64,000 nt of DNA. It comes from Bacillota bacterium (lineage in GTDB: Bacteria > Bacillota > Clostridia > Christensenellales > Aristaeellaceae). Location of the stretch: the NCBI GenBank assembly GCA_023425025.1, contig JAFADG010000024.1:62001-126000 (forward strand). The letters run 5' to 3'. Shown piece after piece: positions 8,541 to 17,315 of the stretch. The notes under the pieces are model-generated. The model saw only the letters and a list, made by a program, of their open reading frames with translations, had not been told where the DNA came from and did not search any database. Both the position numbers and the translations under genes were made by a program. Every line of letters begins with the position of its first letter. Within the stretch, counting starts at the first letter, position 1.

Positions 8541-9746
8541 TCAATAATTCTGGCGCACGGTCCACTGCAGCGCTTCCACATACAGCGGCATCAGATTCTC
8601 CCTGCCCATCAAGGGATTCAACCGCAGGGAGTCCACAGCGTCCCAATTTCCGATTTCATAACTCAAAACAAGATCAAGCGCGCGCCGGATACCGTTGTTG
8701 ACCCCCAGCAGGGCGTCCTTCACTTCCGGAATGATTGGCAGCTCTTTTACTGCCGTCCCCATGGTACTATCCAAAAGAATATCGATGGCGGAAAAGAGGC
8801 CCGCCAAAAAGTAATCGTAATATTTCCTGCCGCCGCCGGCCCTTATGGCCAGCATCTCCATGAATTTCGCGCGTATCAAACAGTTGGTGATCAACTCCCG
8901 GTTCTCTATGCTCTGCACATTTTTCAGCAGCAGCAGGTATATCCACTTTCGGATTTCATTGAAGCCCATGCGCACCAGTGCCTGCTTAACGGTGTACACA
9001 TCGCCCTTTGTGCCAAAAAACACGGATCCGGCAAGCCTTAGCAGCTTGTAGGACAAACCCACGTCCGTCTCAATGATTTCCGTCAGCGTCTGATAGTCCG
9101 GCTCCTGATGATTCAATTCCGTCATGATCCGCATCAAAATGGTAGGAAGCGTGACGATCTCCTTCTTTTTTTCAATAACCGGCCTGCTGAAAAAGTAGCC
9201 TTGAAACAAGCTGTATCCCATCTCGGCCGCCCGCTGATACTCCTCACGGGTCTCCACCTTCTCGGCCAGAAATTGGATCCGCTTTCCATAACGCTTGATA
9301 AAATGCCGTTGTTTGGCAATATCCAGAATAGGGAACTCTACCTTAACGATATCAGCCAGCTCCAGAAAGGGAAGATTTGCTTCGTCAAAGGCGAAATCAT
9401 CCAGTGCTATGGTGTAGCCTTCGCCTTTCAACTTTTTTAGTGCCGCAAGAACCGCCGGCGTTGCCTCAACACACTCCACGACCTCCACCACAATCGATTT
9501 TCTGGGCAGAACCAGCGGTATTTCTTTCACCAGCATATCCGCAGAAAAATTGATGAACGCCCTGGTGCCGCCGGTCAATTCATAAAACGGCATCACCAGA
9601 AACGCATTGTTGATTAAGTCTGCCGTTGCCTGGTTGTCGTCAGTGCCCTCGAAATAGTTGTTCATGCTTCTGCGGTACAGCAGCTCATACCCGGCAATAT
9701 TCATTTTTCGGTCAAATATCGGTTGACGCGCCAGGTAAACCTCCAC
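8541..9746 (-). CDS. HDOD protein with degenerate EAL domain (YuxH family)
   Basis: A 401-residue signalling protein. The GTG start (VEVYLARQPIFDRK) is chosen because AAGAAGGG lies just upstream and family members begin this way; an ATG 25 codons earlier has no ribosome site. Residues 1-200 form an EAL-like barrel in which the signature is replaced by VEVVE and most metal ligands are missing, so cyclic-di-GMP hydrolysis is not expected. Residues about 205-400 are an HDOD domain (LPTILMRIMTELNHQEPDYQTLTEIIETD, split here as motif regions). Such proteins act as scaffolds in signalling. It stands alone, divergent from deoC. Confidence 0.85.
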   Translation of the reverse strand: MEVYLARQPIFDRKMNIAGYELLYRRSMNNYFEGTDDNQATADLINNAFLVMPFYELTGGTRAFINFSADMLVKEIPLVLPRKSIVVEVVECVEATPAVLAALKKLKGEGYTIALDDFAFDEANLPFLELADIVKVEFPILDIAKQRHFIKRYGKRIQFLAEKVETREEYQRAAEMGYSLFQGYFFSRPVIEKKKEIVTLPTILMRIMTELNHQEPDYQTLTEIIETDVGLSYKLLRLAGSVFFGTKGDVYTVKQALVRMGFNEIRKWIYLLLLKNVQSIENRELITNCLIRAKFMEMLAIRAGGGRKYYDYFLAGLFSAIDILLDSTMGTAVKELPIIPEVKDALLGVNNGIRRALDLVLSYEIGNWDAVDSLRLNPLMGRENLMPLYVEALQWTVRQNY

Positions 9747-10201
9747 ACACAGCCCTTCTTCCCAAGGCACGGTCAGCAAAAGCCAATATCCGGCCACTTT
9801 CTCATACGCATCAAACATCAAAATCCGTATTAAAGCATACCCCGCATTGTTTGAACTGAATCATCGCAAACAACCCTAATCAGCGGCTTCGTCCATTGCG
9901 ATCACTATAAAATAAAAAGAGCAGCATAAGCATGTCAAATTATAAGGGAATTTGGGGAATAATGCAAACAAATTGAAAATTCAAACAAGTATCGATTCGG
10001 AAATTTTGTGCATCTTGAATAACGGAATCCTGCGCCGTGTATTCTTCTGCCGCCGCGGCTCCTGTTTCCGGCCACCGGCAGGGAAATGGTATGCATCCGG
10101 CGAATGCTTATCACATATGTCTTACTATCCCCCCAGCGCTTCGCGGCTGCGCCCGCGGCCGCACGGCAAACGGACAGTATATGCACAAGGAGGCTTTCCA
10201 T
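9747..10201. other. Divergent intergenic region between HDOD gene and deoC
   Basis: Apart from the minus-strand promoter no gene is supported here. The right half (about 10030-10190) is GC-rich and codes for nothing recognisable in any frame. I see no confident plus-strand promoter for deoC, although TTGAAT near 10015 followed after 17 bases by TGTATT is a weak candidate. Confidence 0.4.
9909..9938 (-). promoter_or_regulatory. Promoter of the HDOD gene
   Basis: On the minus strand a perfect -35 TTGACA is followed after 18 bases by TATTTT. The leader would be about 155 bases. Confidence 0.5.
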
Positions 10202-10933
10202 ATGTCCATTACCGCCAGGGACATTGCCCAAATGCTGGATCACAGCACCCTGCAGCCCTTTCTGACAGAGGAAGACATTATCAAAGGCTGCAAAACCGCC
10301 TTGAAATACGGCACGGCATCCGTATGCGCCAGGCCGGCCGATATGCCCCTGGTGACGGCGCTGCTCAAGGGCAGCGAAGTCAAGGTTTGCACCGTCATCG
10401 GCTTCCCCCACGGCGCCCAGAAAACGGAAACAAAGGTCTTTGAAGCCAGGCAGGCCCTTGCGGATGGATGTGCGGAGCTGGATATGGTCATTCACATCGG
10501 CAAGCTACTGTCCGGTGACGATGATTATGTGCTCAACGATATCGCCCAGGTGGTGCGCACCGCTCACGAGGCGGGAGCCATCGTCAAAGTGATATTGGAA
10601 ACCTGCTATCTGAACGAGGAACAGAAGGTTCGCGCTTGCAAGCTGAGCGCCGCGGCCGGCGCCGACTTCGTAAAAACCAGCACGGGTTATGGCACCAAGG
10701 GCTGCACCATCGATGATTTGAAGCTGATGCGCGCAAGTGTGCCCGAAAACGTCCGCGTAAAGGGCTCCGGCGGCATCCGGGATCTGGATACGGTACTGGC
10801 CGCCAGGGCGGTTGGCGCGTCCCGCTGCGGCGTCAGCGCCACGGAAGCCATCATGGAGGAAGCGCTGCGCCGGGAAACCGCCGGCACGCTTGGGAAAGCG
10901 GATGTCTTAAAGGATATGGAAGGCGGCTATTGA
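10202..10933 (+). CDS. deoC: Deoxyribose-phosphate aldolase
   Basis: A 243-residue TIM-barrel enzyme that splits 2-deoxyribose-5-phosphate into glyceraldehyde-3-phosphate and acetaldehyde in deoxynucleoside breakdown. The Schiff-base lysine lies in DFVKTSTGYG (about residue 157) and the second catalytic lysine in RVKGSGGIRD (about 186); VIGFPHG is also diagnostic. The ATG at 10202 follows AAGGAGG at the right distance; upstream in-frame codons are not family-like. It is monocistronic, with a strong terminator 60 bases downstream. Cytoplasmic. Confidence 0.96.
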   Translation: MSITARDIAQMLDHSTLQPFLTEEDIIKGCKTALKYGTASVCARPADMPLVTALLKGSEVKVCTVIGFPHGAQKTETKVFEARQALADGCAELDMVIHIGKLLSGDDDYVLNDIAQVVRTAHEAGAIVKVILETCYLNEEQKVRACKLSAAAGADFVKTSTGYGTKGCTIDDLKLMRASVPENVRVKGSGGIRDLDTVLAARAVGASRCGVSATEAIMEEALRRETAGTLGKADVLKDMEGGY

Positions 10934-10992
10934 TAGCTGTTGACCAATGAAACGGCCCTTTTCCCATGCGCGCCTCTCTTTCAGCGCCTGTT

Positions 10993-11029
10993 ACGCCGGC
11001 CGGCATTCCGCCTGGCCGGTGTTTTTTTT
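10993..11029 (+). terminator. Rho-independent terminator of deoC
   Basis: A 9-bp stem (ACGCCGGCC / GGCCGGTGT, one G-U) followed directly by eight T residues on the plus strand. Confidence 0.9.
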
Positions 11030-11266
11030 CGTCCGATTTGCCCGCTTTTCCCTTTCTGCTCACGCGGCAGCCACAAATACTGACCATCTCAATGCCAATA
11101 TACATCTCCTGCCGGTTTTGGGCATACCATTGTTTGAGGTATTTTTCCTTATTTTCGCAGTAAATCGACAAAAAATTCACGTTTTCTCCTTCCGAACGCG
11201 AGTGAGGCCGGCCGGGTGGGACATATTTGTAAATGATAGATATGTTTTTTCACATTTCGCCGAATG

Positions 11267-11494
11267 TTCACATTTTTTCCATGATCGCTTCATAATCAGC
11301 GTTTATCCTATCATCATAACGGTGGCCGGTATAGCGGCGAGCCGATGATATATAAGCTGGATCCGGTTTTCGGTTTTTACCAAATGCCACGCCTGCAAAA
11401 GCCCGCTGTCGGAGGGGACAGGGAGAGGCTTTTGCAGGCGGAGGCGACAATACGAGACATTTTTTTAGAGGCTGCCCAAGGGCAGTTTTTGTTT
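11267..11494 (+). ncRNA. Candidate small structured RNA with own promoter and terminator
   Basis: The stretch has a promoter-like pair (TTCACA at 11267, 18 bases, CATAAT at 11291), then about 190 bases without a convincing reading frame, then a terminator (CTGCCC AA GGGCAG followed by TTTTTGTTT at 11472-11494). Between them are a possible hairpin TATCATC/GATGATA (about 11310-11349) and a perfect 13-bp stem GCCTGCAAAAGCC/GGCTTTTGCAGGC (11391-11439) with an inner CTGTC/GACAG pair. No plus-strand gene follows, so it is not a leader. It does not match 6S, SRP or RNase P motifs that I know. The remaining bases between 11030 and 11266 hold nothing I recognise. Confidence 0.35.
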
Positions 11495-11538
11495 ACTCAT
11501 TCATGGCAAAGCAACAACAACGTTGGTACGTCCGGTTT

Positions 11539-12702
11539 TCATTGTCCCTCTACATGGATGAGCGTCGGACTTATATCGGATGATGTAGGTCTTGCTTTTA
11601 GGTAAAATGAATCAGGGATCTGGTCCAGCAGCAATGTACCAGTCATAATCAAATGCCTTTTGTCTGGAAATCTTCCTATGTTAGCCCAGAAACCAAGGCC
11701 GGGATATATGCGTTCATTCTGCTCATTCCGGAAGGTAAAAAGGATGTTTCTTATTTTTTCGCTTTGTGCATTTTCTTCCAGATCGCAAAAAATGGAAAAA
11801 TGGAGCGTAAGCGGTGTCAGGTTGAATTCTATGCGGTTAACCGTAACATCTGTTCCCTCCACCTTCGCATGGATGGCGTCGAATACCCGCGTCTCCTGCA
11901 CAGGCAAAACAGGCAGCGAGATCGGGATATGCTTTGGTTCCGTATCTCCTGTATACTTCCCGTTTTCATCCACCTCGCGTGCAACCAATATCAAATCCAC
12001 CGCAACCGTCTTGTCCTCTGTAAAAGTATTCGCGCCCATCAAAAATGTGACGCTGCCATCCGGTAAAACAGTAAAGGTGGTTATCGCATTGGGCTTATTT
12101 TGATAGGTGAACCAAAGGTGGACATTTATCATTCTTCTTTCATCTTCCAGAGCCGCTTGACGAATGGACCTGTTATCCCCAAAAGTATCTGGCTGTCCAA
12201 ATTCTTGAACAAATGCCGCCTCGTATGCCAACGGCTCGTTAGGCAGCGTGGTACTATAATCAAAATGATGGCCTACAAGCTGATCCAGGCTCATGCCGGA
12301 ATAAATGCTTGTAGGAAGAAAGTATACTTTCTCGCCACTTTTCATGCGGACATTTGCGCCGATGTATGCGAGCCTTCCATCCGCGACCGCCTCCTCCAAA
12401 GTCACCAAGTAATCGCCAACTTCATACGTTTCATCGACTCTGCTACCGTTTATCACCGCGATTGCTTTTTCGCTGGGCGTTATTACATTGGTGGCATCGA
12501 ACCAGTCCAGCAGCTTCCACTCGGTGCTGGCCGCATACACCACACCGGCCATCAAAACCAGTAGAATGGCCGCGATGACAATCAAACCAATGCTGAACCT
12601 CTTCATTTTTTCTTCCTCCTTATGGACAAGGGCGGAGGTGACACGGTTTTTAAAGGAATCCGGCGCTTTGCCAAAGGCGTTTTGGTAGTTCGCTTCCCTC
12701 AT
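11539..12702 (-). CDS. Membrane-anchored anti-sigma factor-like protein
   Basis: About 387 residues. The ATG overlaps the sigma gene stop (ATGA) with AGGAGG upstream, so the two are translationally coupled. Residues 1-25 (MREANYQNAFGKAPDSFKNR) carry a short conserved cytoplasmic motif, followed by a single membrane helix (ISIGLIVIAAILLVL-like, about residues 34-55) and a large extracytoplasmic domain that I do not recognise. Layout and position next to an ECF sigma gene point to an anti-sigma factor that holds the sigma at the membrane until an outside signal arrives. The same motif is in the paralogous protein at 16527-17315. Function is inference from context. Confidence 0.7.
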   Translation of the reverse strand: MREANYQNAFGKAPDSFKNRVTSALVHKEEEKMKRFSIGLIVIAAILLVLMAGVVYAASTEWKLLDWFDATNVITPSEKAIAVINGSRVDETYEVGDYLVTLEEAVADGRLAYIGANVRMKSGEKVYFLPTSIYSGMSLDQLVGHHFDYSTTLPNEPLAYEAAFVQEFGQPDTFGDNRSIRQAALEDERRMINVHLWFTYQNKPNAITTFTVLPDGSVTFLMGANTFTEDKTVAVDLILVAREVDENGKYTGDTEPKHIPISLPVLPVQETRVFDAIHAKVEGTDVTVNRIEFNLTPLTLHFSIFCDLEENAQSEKIRNILFTFRNEQNERIYPGLGFWANIGRFPDKRHLIMTGTLLLDQIPDSFYLKARPTSSDISPTLIHVEGQ

Positions 12703-13175
12703 GCCTTGCACACCTCCTGCCTGTCCCACGTCTCCTTCATCTTTTTTCTGGCCCTGTGCAGTCTGGACTTCACCGTGCCTGCCGGCAGCCGGAGAATCCG
12801 TGCGATGTCCTTCACCTCATAGCCCTCGATGTAATGCAGCACTGCCGGCAGGCGCAGGGCATCCTCCAGGGAAAGAAACAGCTGGTGCAAGGATACGTCG
12901 GCATCCGCGGGAGCCTGCCGCTCCGGCAGCGCCTCCATGGGCACCTCCCGCTTTTTGCGGCGCAGCAAAGCATAGCATTCGTTGATGAGGATGCGCGTAA
13001 CCCAAGGCTGCATGGCCTCCTCCTTGCGAAGCTTCTCCCTTTGCTGCCACGCTTTTTGAATCGCTTCCTGTACGGCGTCCTCCCTGTCGCAGGCAAGCGG
13101 CAGAATGCTGTAGGATACCCGGTACAGGGTCTCCTGCATGGCAACAATGCGCGACGCAAAATCATCCGACGTCAT
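12699..13175 (-). CDS. ECF RNA polymerase sigma factor
   Basis: A 158-residue sigma-70 family protein with only regions 2 and 4. Region 2 shows DREDAVQEAIQKAWQQ (DxxDxxQE-type motif) and region 4 ends with LRLPAGTVKSRLHRARKKM, the DNA-recognition helix. GGGAGG lies seven bases before the ATG. It overlaps its putative anti-sigma gene by four bases. ECF sigmas direct polymerase to stress or envelope genes, often including their own promoter. Target genes are unknown; the neighbouring C39-like gene is a possibility. Confidence 0.93.
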   Translation of the reverse strand: MTSDDFASRIVAMQETLYRVSYSILPLACDREDAVQEAIQKAWQQREKLRKEEAMQPWVTRILINECYALLRRKKREVPMEALPERQAPADADVSLHQLFLSLEDALRLPAVLHYIEGYEVKDIARILRLPAGTVKSRLHRARKKMKETWDRQEVCKA

Positions 13176-13482
13176 CGAGGGCCTCCCGTATGTTTTTGAC
13201 CGGTCATCAGCTAGATGAAATGAAGTCGGGTCAGGTTCACAAAAGCAGACAAAGTTTACAAATTATTTTGCAGGATATACATCCACGGGGCACAGAATTT
13301 CCACTTCGCAGTACTCCGCGTTCAGCCAACCCCCTGCCGAGCGGATAATGTGTACTTATTCCATTATAGATGTGCAAAAGGCCGTTGGCAATGGCGGAGG
13401 TGCCGGGGTTTGCGGAAGGATTTCCCAATCAATTTGGCGAAGTGCTCAAGGAATAAAAGAAAAACATTCCGGAGGTGCCTCC
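13176..13482. other. Intergenic region with a tiny ORF
   Basis: Lies between the divergent sigma gene and the C39-like gene. A 28-codon frame (13370-13456) begins MCKRPLAMAEVPGFAEGF and ends QFGEVLKE just before the ribosome site of the next gene; it has protein-like composition but no ribosome site of its own. It may be an upstream peptide, a remnant, or chance. Confidence 0.25.
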
Positions 13483-14571
13483 ATGGAAAGCCGCGTCATT
13501 GAAAACATCCCCCGCGTCGCCCAGTTCATCGGCAACGATTCGTACCTGACGCCCTTCATCGGTTCGCTGTACGCCGCGCTTCATGGGATGGGCCAAAAAA
13601 GGTTTTACGCCGAGCTGCTGGCCCTGTCCGGCGCCGGCAACCGGCTGGCCTGGCGGCCGGGCGAATGGTTCGGCGGCAACTGTGACATTCTGGCCTGCGA
13701 GGCGCCGCCCTTCGCGCCTCATCTGCGGGTTTTGAAAGCCATCGGCTATACCGCGAAGATCCGCCTGTTCAAGGAGATCGTGGGCCTGAAAGGGCCGTAT
13801 GATTCTTTGGATGTTGCCAAGGAAGAAATCACGGCTTCCATTGAAAAGGGCGTCCCCGTCATCGCCATGGGCATCATCGGCCCGCCGGAATGCTGCGTGG
13901 TGCACGGCTTTGAAAAGGGCGGCGATATGCTCATCGGCTGGAACTATTTCCAGGACAGCGAAGGCTTTGGGCCGGACGCGCCCTTCAAAAAGGAAAACTG
14001 GCAGAACGGGCTGTTCGGCTATTTGATTCTGGAAAAGGCGGATACCGTCCCGCCCCAGCGGGAAAGCGCCCTTGCCGCGTTCAGGGCCATCGTGAGCCAC
14101 TTTAGGCAAGACCAGGTCCGAGGCGCCAAAGTGGGCTTTGCCGCCTGGGAACAGATGCTCAAGCAATTGGAACATGACGATTTCAGCCATTTAAAGGGTA
14201 TAACGCTGCCGGAAAAATGGGATATGGACGACGGCGACGTATGGAATGAAACGGCCCAGGGGCGTTTCTTCATCTACTGCGACGCGCTGTGCCAGATTCA
14301 CGAGCGCGGCCTTGCCCTGCACTACTATCAATACCTTTCCGACCACTACCCCGAATGGACGGAGCACCTTGTGCCCGCCATCGCGGCCTGGAAGGAATGC
14401 TCCGCCTACGGCGGTTTTTTATGGAAGCATCTGACCATGGACCCTGCCGGGTTTGAAAAATTCACCGATCCCGCCATACGAAAAATCCTGGCCGACGAAG
14501 GCCGGCGGAGCATGGCCAAGGATGTACAGGCCATTGAACACATCGAAGCGCTGCTCCGGCAGGAAAAGTAA
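13483..14571 (+). CDS. BtrH/C39-like cysteine peptidase-fold protein, function unknown
   Basis: A 362-residue protein with a perfect GGAGG before the ATG. Residues about 15-190 look like a papain-like C39/BtrH N-terminal fold: a cysteine in FGGNCDI (about residue 68), a histidine in CCVVHGFEKG (about 145), and an acid/amide in LIGWNYFQD. The C-terminal half is helical and unrecognised. No signal peptide or membrane helix, so it is probably cytoplasmic. Related proteins are annotated as hypothetical or as acyl/aminoacyl transferases rather than true proteases, so a reaction cannot be named. Monocistronic, ending in a strong hairpin. Confidence 0.6.
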   Translation: MESRVIENIPRVAQFIGNDSYLTPFIGSLYAALHGMGQKRFYAELLALSGAGNRLAWRPGEWFGGNCDILACEAPPFAPHLRVLKAIGYTAKIRLFKEIVGLKGPYDSLDVAKEEITASIEKGVPVIAMGIIGPPECCVVHGFEKGGDMLIGWNYFQDSEGFGPDAPFKKENWQNGLFGYLILEKADTVPPQRESALAAFRAIVSHFRQDQVRGAKVGFAAWEQMLKQLEHDDFSHLKGITLPEKWDMDDGDVWNETAQGRFFIYCDALCQIHERGLALHYYQYLSDHYPEWTEHLVPAIAAWKECSAYGGFLWKHLTMDPAGFEKFTDPAIRKILADEGRRSMAKDVQAIEHIEALLRQEK

Positions 14572-14582
14572 GCAAAAACGCC

Positions 14583-14615
14583 GCGGGGAGGGTGATTTTA
14601 AAATCCCCTCCCCGC
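14583..14615. terminator. Bidirectional hairpin between convergent genes
   Basis: Stem GCGGGGAGGG / CCCTCCCCGC with a 13-base AT-rich loop, 11 bases after one stop codon and about 50 bases after the opposing one. Confidence 0.7.
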
Positions 14616-14667
14616 TATCTGTTTGCCCTTGAACGCGCTGCTGCCTTTAATCCATATGCCTTGGCTT

Positions 14668-15837
14668 TTACTTCTCAATGGTTACCAGACTTTTCAGTAT
14701 CCAGCCGTAAGCTTCGGTGGTGCCGATACGCACATAGTACCAGTCGCCGCTCTGTTTTTGCACGGTCACCTTGGTGCCTTTGCCCAAAAAGGCCAGGATC
14801 TTGCCCGAATAGCTGGCGCTTTCCCGGAAATTGGCGTCGGATTTCAGGCTTGCGGCCTTGCCGGCAGTGGGCGGAGCAGTTTCCACAGGCCCATCGCCAG
14901 GCAATCCGGACAGCATGGAGGCCAGCATATAGCCCGTTTTTCCGCCCACCTCCACATGCAGCCAGGTATCCCCCACTCCCCATACCTTTACCGAGGTGCC
15001 CAGCGTGTACTGCCCCAGCGCCTTGCCGGACAAGCTGGCTGTCTCCCGAAGGTTTACCTTGTCGGTGGTCAGGCGCACCGTGGGTATGGCGCTTTTTACC
15101 TTTTGCGCGTCCGTGCCGAAGGCAAGGTACTTCGTCATCATAAAACCCTCGGCGCCCCCAATGCGCACTTTTGTCCAATCCCCATACTGGCTGATCACCT
15201 GCGCCTTGACGCCGTTGTAGTATTTGCCAAGAGATGAGGCGTTGGCATTGCCGCTTGTGCGAAGGTGCAGCCGGTCCTTGGCGTTGGGGTTATTGATCAC
15301 GGCACTTTGCGGCGTCTTCAGGCTGTTGGCAGGCACAAAACCGGAGCGGTACGCATCATTATTGCGCAGGATGAGGATGTGCCACCAGCTCTCCGTAAAG
15401 CCCATCAAGCGTATTTCTTCTCCGGCGCCATAGGTTTCATAAGCTGCGCTGTAGCTGGGCGAGCCATACATTTTCCACGCGGAAGATGTGGACGTATACT
15501 CCGGCATGGCGGATTTTACTTTGGCCGAGGCCCCGTCAAAGTCAGAGGTCAGGTATTCTTCCAACATATATCCCACGTATTGCTCATAGTCCGGCCCCGT
15601 GGGATAGCCTACAACCACCTTCAGCCATCCGTCCGTTCTGTATTCGGTCACCGTTACCGGCGTTCCGTTGTAATACTTGCCCAGCGATTGGGATGTTACG
15701 CTGGGTTTTGTCCTCAAGTGCAGCCTGTCTTGCGAATTGGGATTGTTAACAACCGCCCCATCGCCCATGGCCAGGCCAATAACCGGGAATGCCACCATTG
15801 CCAGTAAAAGCGTTATCAGGACAAGCAACCTTTTCAT
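14668..15837 (-). CDS. Secreted protein with multiple bacterial SH3 repeats
   Basis: A 389-residue exported protein. A Sec signal peptide (MKRLLVLITLLLAMVAFPVIGLA) is followed by about five SH3b modules recognisable by repeats such as DRLHLRTKPSVTSQSLGKYY, DRLHLRTSGNANASSLGKYY, VNLRETASLSGKALGQYT and ANFRESASYSGKILAFLG, each ending in a GWLKV/GYML-type strand. The third and fourth modules are joined by a short proline-containing linker. SH3b repeats bind cell-wall peptides or polysaccharides. No catalytic domain is present, so a wall-binding or structural role is likely. TGGAGGG precedes the ATG. Confidence 0.88.
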   Translation of the reverse strand: MKRLLVLITLLLAMVAFPVIGLAMGDGAVVNNPNSQDRLHLRTKPSVTSQSLGKYYNGTPVTVTEYRTDGWLKVVVGYPTGPDYEQYVGYMLEEYLTSDFDGASAKVKSAMPEYTSTSSAWKMYGSPSYSAAYETYGAGEEIRLMGFTESWWHILILRNNDAYRSGFVPANSLKTPQSAVINNPNAKDRLHLRTSGNANASSLGKYYNGVKAQVISQYGDWTKVRIGGAEGFMMTKYLAFGTDAQKVKSAIPTVRLTTDKVNLRETASLSGKALGQYTLGTSVKVWGVGDTWLHVEVGGKTGYMLASMLSGLPGDGPVETAPPTAGKAASLKSDANFRESASYSGKILAFLGKGTKVTVQKQSGDWYYVRIGTTEAYGWILKSLVTIEK

Positions 15838-16056
15838 ACCTTTCCCTCCATTTCCTTCCTGACCATAAAACGAAATACCGCTTGTACCCTTTGCAATCTC
15901 TGGAATAATTTACAACTCAAAATTCGTCATCCTTCCGGAAATATTTTTCATCGCTTCCAACCATTTGCCAAGCAACTCCGTTAATATAGTGTAGGCAGAA
16001 ACAAGCCTGCCAAACGCGTTTGAAAACATCATCTGCAAAAGAGGAGTGGTCCCCTG

Positions 16057-16530
16057 GTGGTGGACGAAGAAACCTTTGTACGGGAAGTCACGGCCATGGA
16101 GCGCACGCTGTTCCGCGTATCACGCACTTTGCTTTTTAGCTGGCACGACTGCGCCGACGCCGTGCAGGAAGCCTTGAAAAAGGCCTGGGAAAAGCGGGAC
16201 CGGGCGGAGGAAGCCTATTTTCGCGCATGGCTGACCCGCATCGTGATCAACGAATGCCGCAACCTGCAGCGCCAGCGGAAAAGGGTGCTCCCCGTAGCGC
16301 AAATCCCGGACGGCATCACAGGCGAAGCCCCGGATACCGCCCTTCGCGACGCCCTGTATGCGCTGCCCGAAAAGCTGCGCCTGCCCCTTACGCTCAACTG
16401 CCTGGAAGGCTTTACCGTGGCGGAAACGGCCAGGCTCCTTGGCATCCCCCAAGGCACAGTCAAATGGCGTCTGTCCGCCGCCAGGGAACAATTGCGCAAA
16501 CAACTGAAAGAAACGGAGGCGCAAGGATGA
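16057..16530 (+). CDS. ECF RNA polymerase sigma factor (second)
   Basis: A 157-residue ECF sigma with region 2 (SWHDCADAVQEALKKAWEK) and region 4 (FTVAETARLLGIPQGTVKWR). It starts with GTG; two GTG codons are adjacent and GAGGAG lies 10 bases upstream, so the exact start may be one codon later. The stop overlaps the next ATG by four bases. It resembles the sigma at 12699-13175 in size and organisation, suggesting paralogous regulatory units. Regulon unknown. Confidence 0.93.
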   Translation: MVDEETFVREVTAMERTLFRVSRTLLFSWHDCADAVQEALKKAWEKRDRAEEAYFRAWLTRIVINECRNLQRQRKRVLPVAQIPDGITGEAPDTALRDALYALPEKLRLPLTLNCLEGFTVAETARLLGIPQGTVKWRLSAAREQLRKQLKETEAQG

Positions 16531-17315
16531 AAAACACAGCTTCCCCAGCGGAAATCGATCTGAACAACGCGTTTGAAGAAACGCCAGCCGGTTTTTCCAT
16601 CCGTCTTGCCCATTCGCTTGGCGCTGTTGCCGGCAAGCAGACGGCAAAAAGGCGGATGCGGTGGATCCCCCTTGCCGCAGCATGCCTTTTGCTCTTTGGC
16701 GGCGGCGCGCTGGCGGCAAAAAGCCTTGGCGTATTGGATTTTTTGACCGGCATGACCACCCTGGCCCTGGATACGGCCACAGTGGAAAGCACTACACAAA
16801 AGCCCGTCAACCAGCGCTATGACGGGAAGCGGCTGATCGTGCAGGCCCGAGATTATCTGTGGAACAACATGAAGTTTTCCCTGTCACTGCACGCCGCCCC
16901 CCAAAAGCCCGATGCGTTCCGCCTCATCAACCAGGGAGACTTTGGGGTGGATGGCATCAACATGGACAACATCTGGTGGGAAGGCGAAATTACCACCCTG
17001 GATAAATGGCTGCCCAAGGGTAAACAGGCCCTGGTGGTGGATATCACCCATTTGGATATTGGCGGAATGGATATCTGGGCACGCCACTACTGGGTTCCCG
17101 AAAATCAAGGGGAGACCTTCTTCCTGGAAGCCGACCTTGTCAGCGTTACCCCGGAGCAGTACAAAAAAATGCTGGATGACAACGGGAACATAAAGATCAC
17201 GGTGCCTGTTTTCAGTTGGGTGTACGGCAGTGAAACAAAAGAGGAAAGCACCCTGACCATCACCGCCGCCGCGCCCACCGCCCAAGAATGGAGGGAACTG
17301 TATGACCGATATTAA
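16527..17315 (+). CDS. Membrane-anchored anti-sigma factor-like protein (second)
   Basis: 262 residues. The ATG overlaps the sigma stop (ATGA) and has GGAGG seven bases upstream. A cytoplasmic N-terminus with the motif LNNAFEETPAGFSIRLAHSL is followed by a basic stretch, one membrane helix (IPLAAACLLLFGGGALAA, about residues 50-67) and an extracytoplasmic domain of unknown fold. The N-terminal motif matches that of the other putative anti-sigma here. The gene overlaps the next one by 14 bases, so the three form an operon. Anti-sigma function is inferred from position and topology. Confidence 0.7.
   Translation: MKNTASPAEIDLNNAFEETPAGFSIRLAHSLGAVAGKQTAKRRMRWIPLAAACLLLFGGGALAAKSLGVLDFLTGMTTLALDTATVESTTQKPVNQRYDGKRLIVQARDYLWNNMKFSLSLHAAPQKPDAFRLINQGDFGVDGINMDNIWWEGEITTLDKWLPKGKQALVVDITHLDIGGMDIWARHYWVPENQGETFFLEADLVSVTPEQYKKMLDDNGNIKITVPVFSWVYGSETKEESTLTITAAAPTAQEWRELYDRY

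Noticed and set aside
3605..8701. A 1698-codon open frame on the plus strand
   Set aside because: It is antisense to the kinase, mutase and GH94 genes and mirrors their codon pattern; it has no ribosome site and no family-like sequence.
10947..11348. A 133-codon plus-strand frame after deoC
   Set aside because: It runs through the deoC terminator, has no ribosome site and is biased to Phe/His/Arg as in chance frames.
13237..13428. A 63-codon minus-strand frame ahead of the ECF sigma gene
   Set aside because: No ribosome site; the composition is not protein-like and it lies in the promoter region.
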